From Dehalococcoidia bacterium (lineage in GTDB: Bacteria; Chloroflexota; Dehalococcoidia; JAENJB01), in assembly GCA_030690705.1 (NCBI GenBank), contig JAUYGE010000048.1, positions 1 through 8,925 on the forward strand: a DNA stretch of 8,925 nt. The letters run 5' to 3'. Under the pieces are notes generated by a model. The model worked only from the letters and a program-made list of their open reading frames with translations. It was not told the DNA's origin and did not search any database. The position numbers were made by a program, and so were the translations under genes. This document shows positions 1-6,331 of the stretch, in pieces (within the stretch, counting starts at the first letter, position 1; each line of letters starts with the position of its first letter).

Positions 1-262
1 GCATCCGCCGTGCGATGGGCGGCCCCTCGATCTCCTGATAGTGGCCCGAGGTGCTCTTGTATTTCTTTTCCGCCGCATGGATGCCGATATCATGCAGGAC
101 GGCGGCGGCGATGACGACTTCCGGGTCCGCCGCCGGCTCCGAGGCGAGCATCTGCTCGGCGAAGGCGGTCACCCTGTGGGCGTGCCTTGTTCGCCTCTTA
201 TCCTGGCCGAAGTAGGCCTCCATCTGTTTGACTACCTGTTCCTTCAGGTTCTCCACTGGCAC
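1..262 (-). CDS. HD-domain protein, N-terminal part (3' end beyond window)
   Basis: This is the first 87 codons of a minus-strand gene that leaves the window at base 1. I read the start as GTG at 262-260, because AAAGG lies 5 bases upstream; the GTGs at 268 and 256 are alternatives. The translation has an HAH pair (H27, H29) and then VLHDIGIH (H57-D58), the signature of the HD superfamily of metal-dependent phosphohydrolases, followed by GHYQEIEGPPIARR. HD proteins usually cleave phosphate esters such as nucleotides or cyclic dinucleotides; the substrate here cannot be told. It starts 10 bases after the ygbA-like gene stops and so is the third gene of the nsrR-like operon. The family call is secure; the role in nitrosative stress is only inferred from position. 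Confidence 0.82.
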   Translation of the reverse strand, partial: MPVENLKEQVVKQMEAYFGQDKRRTRHAHRVTAFAEQMLASEPAADPEVVIAAAVLHDIGIHAAEKKYKSTSGHYQEIEGPPIARRM

Positions 263-272
263 TATCACCTTT

Positions 273-644
273 CTAGAAGAAATAATGGGCCAGCAGGTCG
301 AGCCGGCCGTGCTTAATCAGATACATTCCGGAGAAGCGCATCACCTGCCTTACCTGCTCCCGGTAGCCAGGCCGGTAGCAGTGGGTTGAGCACTTCTTGC
401 ACATCGGCTTCGGGTCGTGGGGACAAAGGAGGAGCTTGGTGAGGCCATGGGTGAGCAGGTCATAGCATTCCTCACAGAGCATCACCGCTTTGGGCAGGTA
501 CCGCCCTGAGTCCAGATGGCGGTACTCGAACCTCTTCTTCGGTGAGGAGTGGTTCTCGCGGCAGAATACCTGCACGAACTGGGCGAGGATACGGATGTCC
601 CTCTTCTTTTGCCGGACGGTCTTACCTGCATCGAGCAAGCCCAT
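273..644 (-). CDS. ygbA: YgbA-family ('nitrous oxide-stimulated promoter') cysteine-rich protein
   Basis: This 123-residue protein matches the YgbA family from memory of its conserved pattern: LCEEC (C57, C60), a CPHDPKP segment (C74), KPMCKKCSTHCYRP (C82, C85, C89) and VMRFSG near the C terminus. A further cysteine, C28, sits in a VFCRENH segment. Seven cysteines in this spacing suggest metal or Fe-S binding, but no biochemical role is assigned here. It is probably cytosolic, as no signal peptide or membrane segment is visible. In E. coli, ygbA belongs to the NO-responsive NsrR regulon. Here it lies directly downstream of an NsrR-like gene: only two bases separate that stop codon from this ATG, so translation is likely coupled. 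A 20-odd residue basic insertion around residues 33-55 makes it longer between the first cysteine and the LCxxC than I expect for the E. coli protein. Confidence 0.85.
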   Translation of the reverse strand: MGLLDAGKTVRQKKRDIRILAQFVQVFCRENHSSPKKRFEYRHLDSGRYLPKAVMLCEECYDLLTHGLTKLLLCPHDPKPMCKKCSTHCYRPGYREQVRQVMRFSGMYLIKHGRLDLLAHYFF

Positions 645-646
645 GG

Positions 647-1057
647 TTAGCCCATTCTCCCTTTTTCTCCTACCAGGTCCCTGATGGTGGTTGACCTGAA
701 GACATCCCGCATGCGCTCCTGCGCCATCTCCATCTTGCCTTTCAGGAGACAGTTCCGTGACAGACAGCAGCCCTCAAGGTTCACCAGGCAATCGGTCAGG
801 GATATCGGCCCTTCCATCAACTCGATGACCTCCAGGAGGCTGACCTCCTCCGGCGGGCGTCCGAGCACTACGCCACCTCCCCGGCCCGGGAGGGTGCGCA
901 GGTAGCCCTGGCGGGAGAGGACCTGCACTATCTTGTACAGGTGATGCGGCGATAGATTGAGGGTGCGGGAGAGCTCCCCGTTGGTCACCTTGCGGTCGCT
1001 GCCCGCCAGCGAAAGTAGCACGCGCAGGGCGAAGTCCGTAGACCTGGTCAGCTTCAT
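647..1057 (-). CDS. nsrR: Rrf2-family transcriptional regulator, NsrR-like
   Basis: This 136-residue protein begins MKLTRSTDFALRVLL, the usual Rrf2 start, followed by a winged helix-turn-helix (about residues 25-65) with LSPHHLYKIVQVLSRQGYL and the GRGGGVVLG wing. The C-terminal part holds a cysteine cluster C90, C97, C98 and C103 that would bind an Fe-S cluster. NsrR itself senses nitric oxide through a [4Fe-4S] cluster. The spacing C90-X6-C97-X5-C103 (or C90-X7-C98-X4-C103) is close to NsrR's C-X5-C-X7-C but not the same, so an IscR- or RsrR-like sensor is possible. The YgbA-family gene next door favours NsrR. ATG at 1057 is preferred from the Rrf2 N terminus although no good Shine-Dalgarno sequence precedes it. 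Its promoter is very close to consensus and is flanked by an inverted repeat, consistent with autoregulation. Confidence 0.85.
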   Translation of the reverse strand: MKLTRSTDFALRVLLSLAGSDRKVTNGELSRTLNLSPHHLYKIVQVLSRQGYLRTLPGRGGGVVLGRPPEEVSLLEVIELMEGPISLTDCLVNLEGCCLSRNCLLKGKMEMAQERMRDVFRSTTIRDLVGEKGRMG

Positions 1058-1067
1058 GTGTCTCTAT

Positions 1068-1150
1068 CCGCGAAATTAACTGGAAAAGTGGTAGCAATTA
1101 TACCAGGTTTCAGCTATCTGTCAACATAGATTGACCAGTTTCATTCGCGG
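1068..1150. promoter_or_regulatory. Long inverted repeat flanking the nsrR promoter (candidate operator pair)
   Basis: The left arm CCGCGAAATTAACTGG (1068-1083) and the reverse complement of the right arm (1135-1150), CCGCGAATGAAACTGG, agree at 13 of 16 positions. The arms are 51 bases apart, and the midpoint (about 1109) falls almost exactly on the centre of the promoter (1110.5). This geometry would let two bound regulator dimers bracket RNA polymerase. The regulator is most simply the NsrR-like protein encoded downstream. That the repeat is an operator is inferred; the repeat itself is seen. Confidence 0.55.
1097..1124 (-). promoter_or_regulatory. Consensus sigma-70 promoter for the nsrR-ygbA-HD operon
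   Basis: On the minus strand, a perfect TTGACA (1124-1119) is followed after 16 bases by a perfect TATAAT (1102-1097). Transcription would start near 1090, about 33 bases before the nsrR-like ATG at 1057. Two full consensus hexamers in one promoter are rare and fit a strong promoter that is held down by a repressor. A small inverted repeat GGTA-N7-TACC (1090-1104) surrounds the -10 box. Confidence 0.82.
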
Positions 1151-1163
1151 TGAAGGCCGTCCA

Positions 1164-1853
1164 TCAAGAGCGAGGCGCGCACACCAGATCTTCCTGGGTG
1201 ACCATCCGTCCGTGGCTGAGCCTGACGATGCGCTGCCCCATCCTCGCTATCTCGTCGTCGTGGGTAACGACGACCAGCGTATGACCCTCGCGATGGAGGC
1301 TGCGGAAGAGCTCCATCACCAGGTCCTCGTTTTCTTTGTCCAGGTTACCGGTGGGCTCATCTGCCAGGACTATCATCGGCTCGTTGATAAGGGCTCGAGC
1401 GATGCACACCCGTTGCTGCTCGCCGCCTGAAAGTTGCGACGGCAGATGGTGAAGTCGCCCGCCCATCCCTACTCGCTCGACCGCCTCTCGGGCGCTTGTT
1501 TCGTCAGCCATGCTGTGAAAGTACTGCGCCAGCATGACATTTTCCAGGACATTGAGATAGGGCACAAGATGGAATTGCTGGAAGATGAGTCCCACTTTCT
1601 CTCGCCTGAAGCGTGTTAGTTCACGCCCACTCAACTTGCCAATCTCCGTGCCGTCCACCTTTACCAGGCCGCTGGTCGGCTTGTCCAGGCAACCAATGAT
1701 GTTGAGGAGGGTGGTTTTCCCGGATCCGGATGGACCCATGAAGCTAACCCATTCCCCCCTGGCGATGGAAAGGTTAATATGCTCCAGAGCACGAACCCCT
1801 CTGTTGTAGGACTTAGTGACGTCCATTACTTCAACCAGGATTTCTTGGTCCAT
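1164..1853 (-). CDS. ABC transporter ATP-binding protein, MacB/LolD type
   Basis: This 229-residue cytoplasmic ATPase is the energy source for the two permeases just upstream. All ABC motifs are present: Walker A GPSGSGKT (40-47), Q-loop glutamine in [17 protein letters not shown] (about 92-93), signature LSGGEQQR (141-148), Walker [13 protein letters not shown] (161-172) with catalytic E166, and the H-loop H198 in VTHDD. The Q-loop and ADEPTGNLD wording is typical of the LolD/MacB/FtsE group that pairs with FtsX-fold permeases. Its ATG touches the TGA of the preceding permease with no gap, and GAGGTGA in the end of that gene supplies the ribosome binding site, so the two are translationally coupled. 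No convincing hairpin terminator follows, so some transcription may run on into the nsrR-like operon. The substrate is unknown; context points to iron acquisition, as in the Campylobacter P19 locus. Confidence 0.93.
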   Translation of the reverse strand: MDQEILVEVMDVTKSYNRGVRALEHINLSIARGEWVSFMGPSGSGKTTLLNIIGCLDKPTSGLVKVDGTEIGKLSGRELTRFRREKVGLIFQQFHLVPYLNVLENVMLAQYFHSMADETSAREAVERVGMGGRLHHLPSQLSGGEQQRVCIARALINEPMIVLADEPTGNLDKENEDLVMELFRSLHREGHTLVVVTHDDEIARMGQRIVRLSHGRMVTQEDLVCAPRS

Positions 1854-3014
1854 TCATTCACCTCGCAGGGCAACTATCGGCTCGACAGTCAGGGCGTTGC
1901 GCACCGGCCACAGGCTGGCGAGAGTGGTGACGAGCAGGGCGGCAACGAAGGTCACGGGAATTACTGCTCCTCGAAAAGAGAGATGTGTATTGAAGACGCT
2001 CCTGCCTATTATCTGGGCCAGCAGCCCCCCTATGGCATTCCCCAGGACCCCTCCTGCTATCCCGATAACCCACGCCTCAGCCAGAAAGACCAGCATGATC
2101 CAGCCGCTCCGGGCCCCCAGGGCCTTCATCAGGCCAATCTCCTTTGTTCTTTCGAGGACACTGGCGGTCATGGTACTGAATACTACCAGCCCTGTTGCCA
2201 GGAGTGCTGCAATGGTGAGCAGGCCCATTATGAGTTGAACCTTGGACAATACCTTCTCCTCCGCCTGGGCAATTTGCCCGATCACCCTGGCCTCGACCCC
2301 GGGAATATTCTGTTCTATCTCTGCAGCTATCATCGGCAGAGGGGTTTCCTCACCCGAGGCCCTTATCTGCACCATATCCACCTGCCCGGTTCTACCCGAT
2401 AGTGTCTGGGCAGTCCCCAGGTCGATAAACACCTGGTTGTCCTCCGAGCTGCCGGTCTCCACGATGCCGACCACCCGGAAGGTGCCGGAGTCTTGCTCAA
2501 ACTTGAGCAGGAATTCGTCACCGGGGCGCAGGCCGAACCTCTCTGCCACGTTCCTGCCGATGATGCTGCTCTTTTCATCCGGCGGGTCCCGCACCCAGTC
2601 CCCCTCGACCTTCCATTGGGAGGCGAGCTCTCTGACCCCGGCGAAGGATGTGCCTGTTACTACCACTTCCTGTCCTTGCCATATGGCCACGGTATAGAGA
2701 TACGGGGCATAGCTTCTTATTCCTTTCAACTGGCCGGACTCAAGAAAGGCAAGGCTCCGCGACGCGATGCGGGTTCCTGCCGCCACCTGGCCGAGGCCAA
2801 GCTTCCCGCTCCCCACGGGGAGAGACAGAGCATTAGGCAACAGCAACATATTTGGGCCATAGGCCTCCAGCTCTCTGCCAGCCTTGCTCTTCATCTCCAG
2901 AGAAAGGGTGAATAGAGCGGCCACCAGAGTGGCTGCCAGAAGCACCGCCATGACGGCTACGGCTAGCTGTCTTCTTCTGACGATTAGAGACTTAGCAATC
3001 AGCCTTGCCAGCAT
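1854..3014 (-). CDS. ABC transporter permease, MacB/FtsX family (second of pair)
   Basis: This 386-residue inner-membrane protein has the MacB/FtsX layout: an N-terminal membrane helix (about residues 15-37), a large extracytoplasmic domain (about 40-260), then three helices (about 260-285, 305-340, 350-375). The cytoplasmic ERTKEIGLMKALGA motif after the second helix is the coupling region of FtsX-fold permeases. The extracytoplasmic domain contains SSEDNQVFIDLGTAQ, which matches GFEENQVFVNLSVAQ in the partner permease, showing that the two genes are paralogues. The start ATG follows the upstream permease's TAG by two bases. It probably forms a heterodimer with that protein and is driven by the ATPase downstream. 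Members of this family often do mechanical work or move lipids, peptides or siderophores across the periplasm rather than import small ions. Confidence 0.9.
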   Translation of the reverse strand: MLARLIAKSLIVRRRQLAVAVMAVLLAATLVAALFTLSLEMKSKAGRELEAYGPNMLLLPNALSLPVGSGKLGLGQVAAGTRIASRSLAFLESGQLKGIRSYAPYLYTVAIWQGQEVVVTGTSFAGVRELASQWKVEGDWVRDPPDEKSSIIGRNVAERFGLRPGDEFLLKFEQDSGTFRVVGIVETGSSEDNQVFIDLGTAQTLSGRTGQVDMVQIRASGEETPLPMIAAEIEQNIPGVEARVIGQIAQAEEKVLSKVQLIMGLLTIAALLATGLVVFSTMTASVLERTKEIGLMKALGARSGWIMLVFLAEAWVIGIAGGVLGNAIGGLLAQIIGRSVFNTHLSFRGAVIPVTFVAALLVTTLASLWPVRNALTVEPIVALRGE

Positions 3015-3016
3015 AA

Positions 3017-4342
3017 CTATATCCCTTTCAGAAGCTCTATCGGTTCCACGTGCGTGCCCTGCCGCACCGGCAAGGCGCTTCCTGCCAGAGCCACGAGGGT
3101 GGACAGGGCCAGGGTGAGCGGAAACGCCATTGCATTGAAGGAGAAAGGCATTCCAAACACCTCACGTCCCACAAACTGAGCCAGTCCCAGCCCAAGGGCA
3201 TATCCCATCACTCCACCGACCAGGCCAATGATGCCGGCCTCCATCAAGAATATGGTGGCTATCTGAGAGTTCTCGGCGCCGATAGCCTTCATCAGGCCGA
3301 TCTCCCTTCGCCTTTCCATGACCATGGTGGTCATGGTGGCCATCACTCCCAGCGCTGAGGCGGCTAGCGCTGCTCCGGAGACCAGCAAGACCAGAAGCTC
3401 GGTCCGGCCCAGAAAGGAGCTCTCCGCTTCCGACACCTGGCGAATGGGGGCAGCCCTGGCGCCGTTAACCACTTCCTCAATCTGGAAGGCGATGGACTCC
3501 ACCAGTGGGGTGCAATACCACAGCTCGTATTCCTTAGGAGTCATCTCGCCCGGTTCCTTGCCTCTAATGGCAGCAGGTATCTTGTTGCTTGGCGTGGCCA
3601 TGGCACTGACCAGCACCCTGTCCACTCCGTATGGGACGCCCAGCAGTTGCTGGGCCACCGACAAGTTTACGAAGACCTGGTTCTCCTCGAAGCCGCCGGT
3701 GCTGACCACGCCCTCGGTCCTCAGGGTCAAGGACTGGCTCTCATAGCTCAGGGTGAAACGGTCTCCCTGAGCCAGCCCCAGCTTCCTCGCCAGCGCCTTC
3801 CCCACCATGGCACCCTCCTTATCGTCCTCACTTACCCATCCCCCCTCTACCTGCCACCAGGGCAATGTCCCCCTCACGCCGGTGGTGAAATCCCTGTTCT
3901 CACTGGAAGACTTAGCTGGAGTGACGAACTGCTTCGGCGCCAGCTGGGGCACGGTGAACTTCTTCTCAAACCAGGTCCCGGTGAGCACCACTGGCTGGCC
4001 GCTTACGGTCACCACGGTGCTTAGCGAAGGAACGATACCTGTAACATTGTGCTTCCAGAAGATGGTCTTGATCTTGGGCAATTCCCGCTCGTCAAGCAAG
4101 GTCCTGGCCAGGAGTGGGGTATAGCTGATGCCGCCGATTTCCAACTCCAGGGCCTCCGACTTGGGGCGGACCAGTATGTTGGCGCCGTAGGAACGGAGCT
4201 CCCGGGACATCTTCTCGGTTATGTCACCGTACACCGTGAGCAGCGCCGAAGCGAGGGATGCCCCCAGGAGCACGGAGAGGAGAGCCAGCGCCACGCGCTT
4301 CTTACGCCTGAGGAAGGTCTCTCTCGCAATACGCAGCAACAT
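3017..4342 (-). CDS. ABC transporter permease, MacB/FtsX family (first of pair)
   Basis: This 441-residue membrane protein starts MLLRIARETFLRRKKR, a basic N terminus followed by one helix (about 17-38). A long extracytoplasmic domain (about 40-310) comes next, then three C-terminal helices (about 313-338, 360-390, 400-428). ERRREIGLMKAIGA is the conserved cytoplasmic coupling motif. Its outer domain is longer than that of the partner permease, mainly through segments near residues 128-165 and 255-300; the latter contains a lone cysteine in LWYCTP. The ribosome binding site is weak (GGA about 9 bases upstream). The MITE-like element ends 22 bases upstream of the ATG, so the gene has been pushed away from the FTR1-DUF2318 gene. 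Two such permeases plus one ATPase match the genes following DUF2318 in the Campylobacter P19 iron locus. Confidence 0.9.
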   Translation of the reverse strand: MLLRIARETFLRRKKRVALALLSVLLGASLASALLTVYGDITEKMSRELRSYGANILVRPKSEALELEIGGISYTPLLARTLLDERELPKIKTIFWKHNVTGIVPSLSTVVTVSGQPVVLTGTWFEKKFTVPQLAPKQFVTPAKSSSENRDFTTGVRGTLPWWQVEGGWVSEDDKEGAMVGKALARKLGLAQGDRFTLSYESQSLTLRTEGVVSTGGFEENQVFVNLSVAQQLLGVPYGVDRVLVSAMATPSNKIPAAIRGKEPGEMTPKEYELWYCTPLVESIAFQIEEVVNGARAAPIRQVSEAESSFLGRTELLVLLVSGAALAASALGVMATMTTMVMERRREIGLMKAIGAENSQIATIFLMEAGIIGLVGGVMGYALGLGLAQFVGREVFGMPFSFNAMAFPLTLALSTLVALAGSALPVRQGTHVEPIELLKGI

Positions 4343-4364
4343 TTACTTTATTCCAGTCTTTCTA

Positions 4365-4502
4365 CTAGTGTAGTGTCTCAGTGATCACTTATCACATATC
4401 GTAACCCGTTCATGCTGTGCTTGTCGAAGCATGAAGCCGTTGCCCTTGGACAGGCTCATGGCGAACGGACATGGTAAACCCGTTATTGAGACACCACACT
4501 AG
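4365..4502. mobile_element. 138-bp MITE-like element with 16-bp terminal inverted repeats
   Basis: The left end CTAGTGTAGTGTCTCA (4365-4380) and the reverse complement of the right end (4487-4502), CTAGTGTGGTGTCTCA, differ at one base in 16. No coding sequence lies between. Inside are an 8-bp perfect hairpin TTCATGCT/AGCATGAA (4409-4416 with 4428-4435), an imperfect hairpin CCGTTGCC...GGCGAACGG (4437-4468), a 10-bp palindrome AGTGATCACT (4380-4389), and a near-repeated GTAACCCGTT / GTAAACCCGTT (4401, 4475). This structure fits a non-autonomous transposon derivative. A target duplication of TA or CTAG is possible, but CTAG is part of both ends, so I cannot fix the boundary. It lies one base past the stop codon of the FTR1-DUF2318 gene. 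Confidence 0.72.
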
Positions 4503-4503
4503 A

Positions 4504-5775
4504 TCATCGGAAAACGTCTGTGGCTTCCTTAAGGTCAGCTATGGAGATCACTATTGCCCCTTGCCTCACCGCAGACTTCAAAGGCAACGGATTGCAGCCA
4601 CCCCCCTGGCCGATGGTATCCATCGGAATAGGAGCGTTGCAGTTCTTACAGAGCGCGTTTGGTCCATCCTGCCCGTAACCTGCCTTGCCGCAAATCTGGC
4701 AGGCATCCATGGCGGTGGCAATCGAGCCATCGGGCAAGCGCACTACCAGGAAACGGATTCCCACCCCCTCAGAATCGTAGATAAACTTGGCCAGCTTTCC
4801 CTCCCCCAACCCAATGATCGGGACGTTCACCTCGCCACCTTTCGCGGTTACCGCTACAGGCTCCGGGTCGCTGAAGCTGTTACCAGCGACTATTGTAGCT
4901 CCCAGTGTTGATAGAATAGCCAAGGCGGCTGCCAACAGGCCGAACCGCCACATTCTCGATTGATGCGCTGCTGCCAGGCGCTTTCTCCTCGCCACCGGGC
5001 GCTCCCCCTCCGCAGCGGCGACCGCCGGCTCGCTGCGGGCATCCCACAGAATCACCAGAAGAGGCGCAGCCAGCAGGACCATCAAGAGCACCATGGAGGT
5101 CTGGTCTCTGACAAAGTAGCCGATGAAAGCCATGAGCCCCTTGGTCATGGGGATGGCGCCCACCTCGGCGAATTCATGCAGGCTTCCCAATATCAGCTTG
5201 AGAGCCAGCAGGAGCAGGACGATGCTGGTCACCCCAAAGAAGCGGGAGAGGTTTATCCTCAGACTGCCCCTGATAAAGAAGACGGCGAAAAGTACCGCCA
5301 GCCCTATGCCAATAATGCTGCCTACCAGGCTCAACAGATTGAGCTGGCCGAGGGTGGCTGAGATTAGAAAGAGGACCGTCTCCGCACCTTCGCGGAAAAC
5401 CATGAAGAAGGTGAAGACAAACAATCCCCAGCCTTGCGCTCCGCGGTCTTCCTTGCTTACTACCGAGGCCAGTTTCCTCTCCGTCTCCTCCCTGATTTTC
5501 CTGGCTACCCGCCACATCCAGATAACGAAGCTGGCCACCAGAACACCAGCTATCCCGAAGAGAGTCCCCTCGAGAAACTCATTTTCCGGGTTGATGCCCA
5601 GGGCCTGGAACATGATGGCGAAAGCAATGCTGGCGGCGATGGCGGCGACTAGCCCCAGATAGACCTTTCCGTCCAGGTAGCTTTTCCCCGTCTTTCTCAG
5701 GTAGGCCAGTATTATGCCCACCACCAGGGCGGCTTCGATGCCCTCCCTTAGAGTGATAACCAGAGCTTCTCCCAT
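4504..5775 (-). CDS. FTR1-type iron permease fused to a C-terminal DUF2318 Fe-S-like domain
   Basis: This 423-residue protein joins two modules. Residues 1-245 form an FTR1/EfeU-like iron permease of about seven membrane helices with the two signature REXXE iron-binding motifs, REGIE (10-14) and REGAE (128-132), and an HEFAE segment at 200-204. After a basic linker (250-275) comes an extra helix (277-297) and a soluble domain facing the outside. There, DACQIC (C359, C362), LCKNC (C376, C379) and GGGCNPLP (C394) are typical of DUF2318 membrane-associated iron-sulfur or metal-binding proteins. In Campylobacter the two modules are separate neighbouring genes. AGGAGGGTGAT just before the ATG is an excellent ribosome binding site. 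A Fur-like box lies in the leader. Iron transport is well supported; oxidation or reduction of iron by the C-terminal domain is inference. Confidence 0.92.
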   Translation of the reverse strand: MGEALVITLREGIEAALVVGIILAYLRKTGKSYLDGKVYLGLVAAIAASIAFAIMFQALGINPENEFLEGTLFGIAGVLVASFVIWMWRVARKIREETERKLASVVSKEDRGAQGWGLFVFTFFMVFREGAETVLFLISATLGQLNLLSLVGSIIGIGLAVLFAVFFIRGSLRINLSRFFGVTSIVLLLLALKLILGSLHEFAEVGAIPMTKGLMAFIGYFVRDQTSMVLLMVLLAAPLLVILWDARSEPAVAAAEGERPVARRKRLAAAHQSRMWRFGLLAAALAILSTLGATIVAGNSFSDPEPVAVTAKGGEVNVPIIGLGEGKLAKFIYDSEGVGIRFLVVRLPDGSIATAMDACQICGKAGYGQDGPNALCKNCNAPIPMDTIGQGGGCNPLPLKSAVRQGAIVISIADLKEATDVFR

Positions 5776-5798
5776 ATCACCCTCCTAACAGATGATGA

Positions 5799-5813
5799 TG
5801 CAACTCATTTGCA
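5799..5813. promoter_or_regulatory. 15-bp near-palindrome upstream of the FTR1-DUF2318 gene (candidate Fur-family operator)
   Basis: Read on the minus strand, TGCAAATGAGTTGCA has a 7-1-7 shape like Fur boxes: the half-sites TGCAAAT and (reverse complement) TGCAACT match at six of seven positions. It lies 24 bases before the ATG at 5775. A related 15-mer (12/15 identical) occurs before the other FTR1 gene at 7283-7297. The sequence is not the E. coli Fur consensus, so the assignment rests on geometry, repetition and the adjacent fur-like gene. I found no confident -10/-35 pair in this short leader; TTGTCC with a 17-base gap to TTGCAT is the best and is weak. Confidence 0.5.
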
Positions 5814-5824
5814 ATCCATAGGAC

Positions 5825-5856
5825 AAAAAAAGGGGACCTATCCTATCCTTTCCCCT
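5825..5856 (-). terminator. Rho-independent terminator overlapping the fur-like stop codon
   Basis: On the minus strand, AGGGGA (5856-5851) can pair with TCCCCT (5836-5831) around a 14-base loop, and this is followed directly by six more T residues (5830-5825). The TAG stop of the fur-like gene (5845-5843) sits inside the loop. It would end the first iron transcript and leave the FTR1-DUF2318 gene dependent on its own promoter in the remaining 49 bases. Confidence 0.6.
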
Positions 5857-6304
5857 CCCGGCGGCACTTGCCGCATAGCCCGAGGAGGTCCATCTCCAGG
5901 CCGGTGATTACGAAGTCATGTTCCTGGCCCATCGCCTCCTTGAGCTTCTCGGTGATAGGACTTCGGAACTCGATAATCTTCCCGCATCCGAGGCACTGGA
6001 GGTGCTGATGGTCGGTCTCCGGCTTTACCTCGTAGTGATGGTGTTCCTCGGCAAAGTGGTGCTCCTGGACCAGCCCCATCTTCTTGAAGAGCTGGAGGGA
6101 GCGGTACACGGTGGAGAGGCTGAGGCGGGGCAGCCGCCGCCGGGCGACCCGGTACAACTCGTCGGCATCCAGATGATGGGCACCCTGCTGAAGGAGCTCC
6201 AAAAGTATGGCCCGCTGGCGGGTGGTCCGCTCTCCGCCCCCACCCAGGGAGCTCCGCGTCGCTTTCTTGATGCGCATCGTCTTGGTCAATTCACTGCCCG
6301 CCAA
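5843..6304 (-). CDS. fur: Fur-family metalloregulator
   Basis: This 153-residue cytosolic repressor has the Fur layout: an N-terminal winged helix with RTTRQRAILLELL (27-38), HLDADELY (44-51) and the recognition segment LSLSTVYRSLQLFKKMGLV (61-79), then a metal-binding half. Metal ligands visible are the histidine-rich EEHHHYE (86-92), DHQHLQC (98-104), and two CXXC pairs, C104/C107 and C144/C147, which form the structural zinc site. It could be Fur, Zur or PerR by sequence alone; the two flanking iron permease genes favour iron-responsive Fur. The start is not ATG: the frame opens at TTG (6304-6302) with GGAGG 13 bases upstream; ATT two codons earlier has ideal spacing (7), and an internal ATG gives residue 10. 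It lies 27 bases after the upstream FTR1 gene and is likely co-transcribed with it. Confidence 0.88.
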   Translation of the reverse strand: MAGSELTKTMRIKKATRSSLGGGGERTTRQRAILLELLQQGAHHLDADELYRVARRRLPRLSLSTVYRSLQLFKKMGLVQEHHFAEEHHHYEVKPETDHQHLQCLGCGKIIEFRSPITEKLKEAMGQEHDFVITGLEMDLLGLCGKCRREGKG

Positions 6305-6331
6305 GATAATAGCACCGCCTCCGTATCTTTT

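Noticed and set aside
1779..2402. 207-codon open frame on the plus strand
   Set aside because: It is antisense to the second permease and the start of the ATPase gene, with low-complexity Gln/Pro/His-rich translation and no motif.
4365..4502. Element as a complete insertion sequence or a small RNA gene
   Set aside because: It is too short and has no transposase frame; the near-perfect terminal repeats explain it better as a non-autonomous element than as an independent RNA gene.
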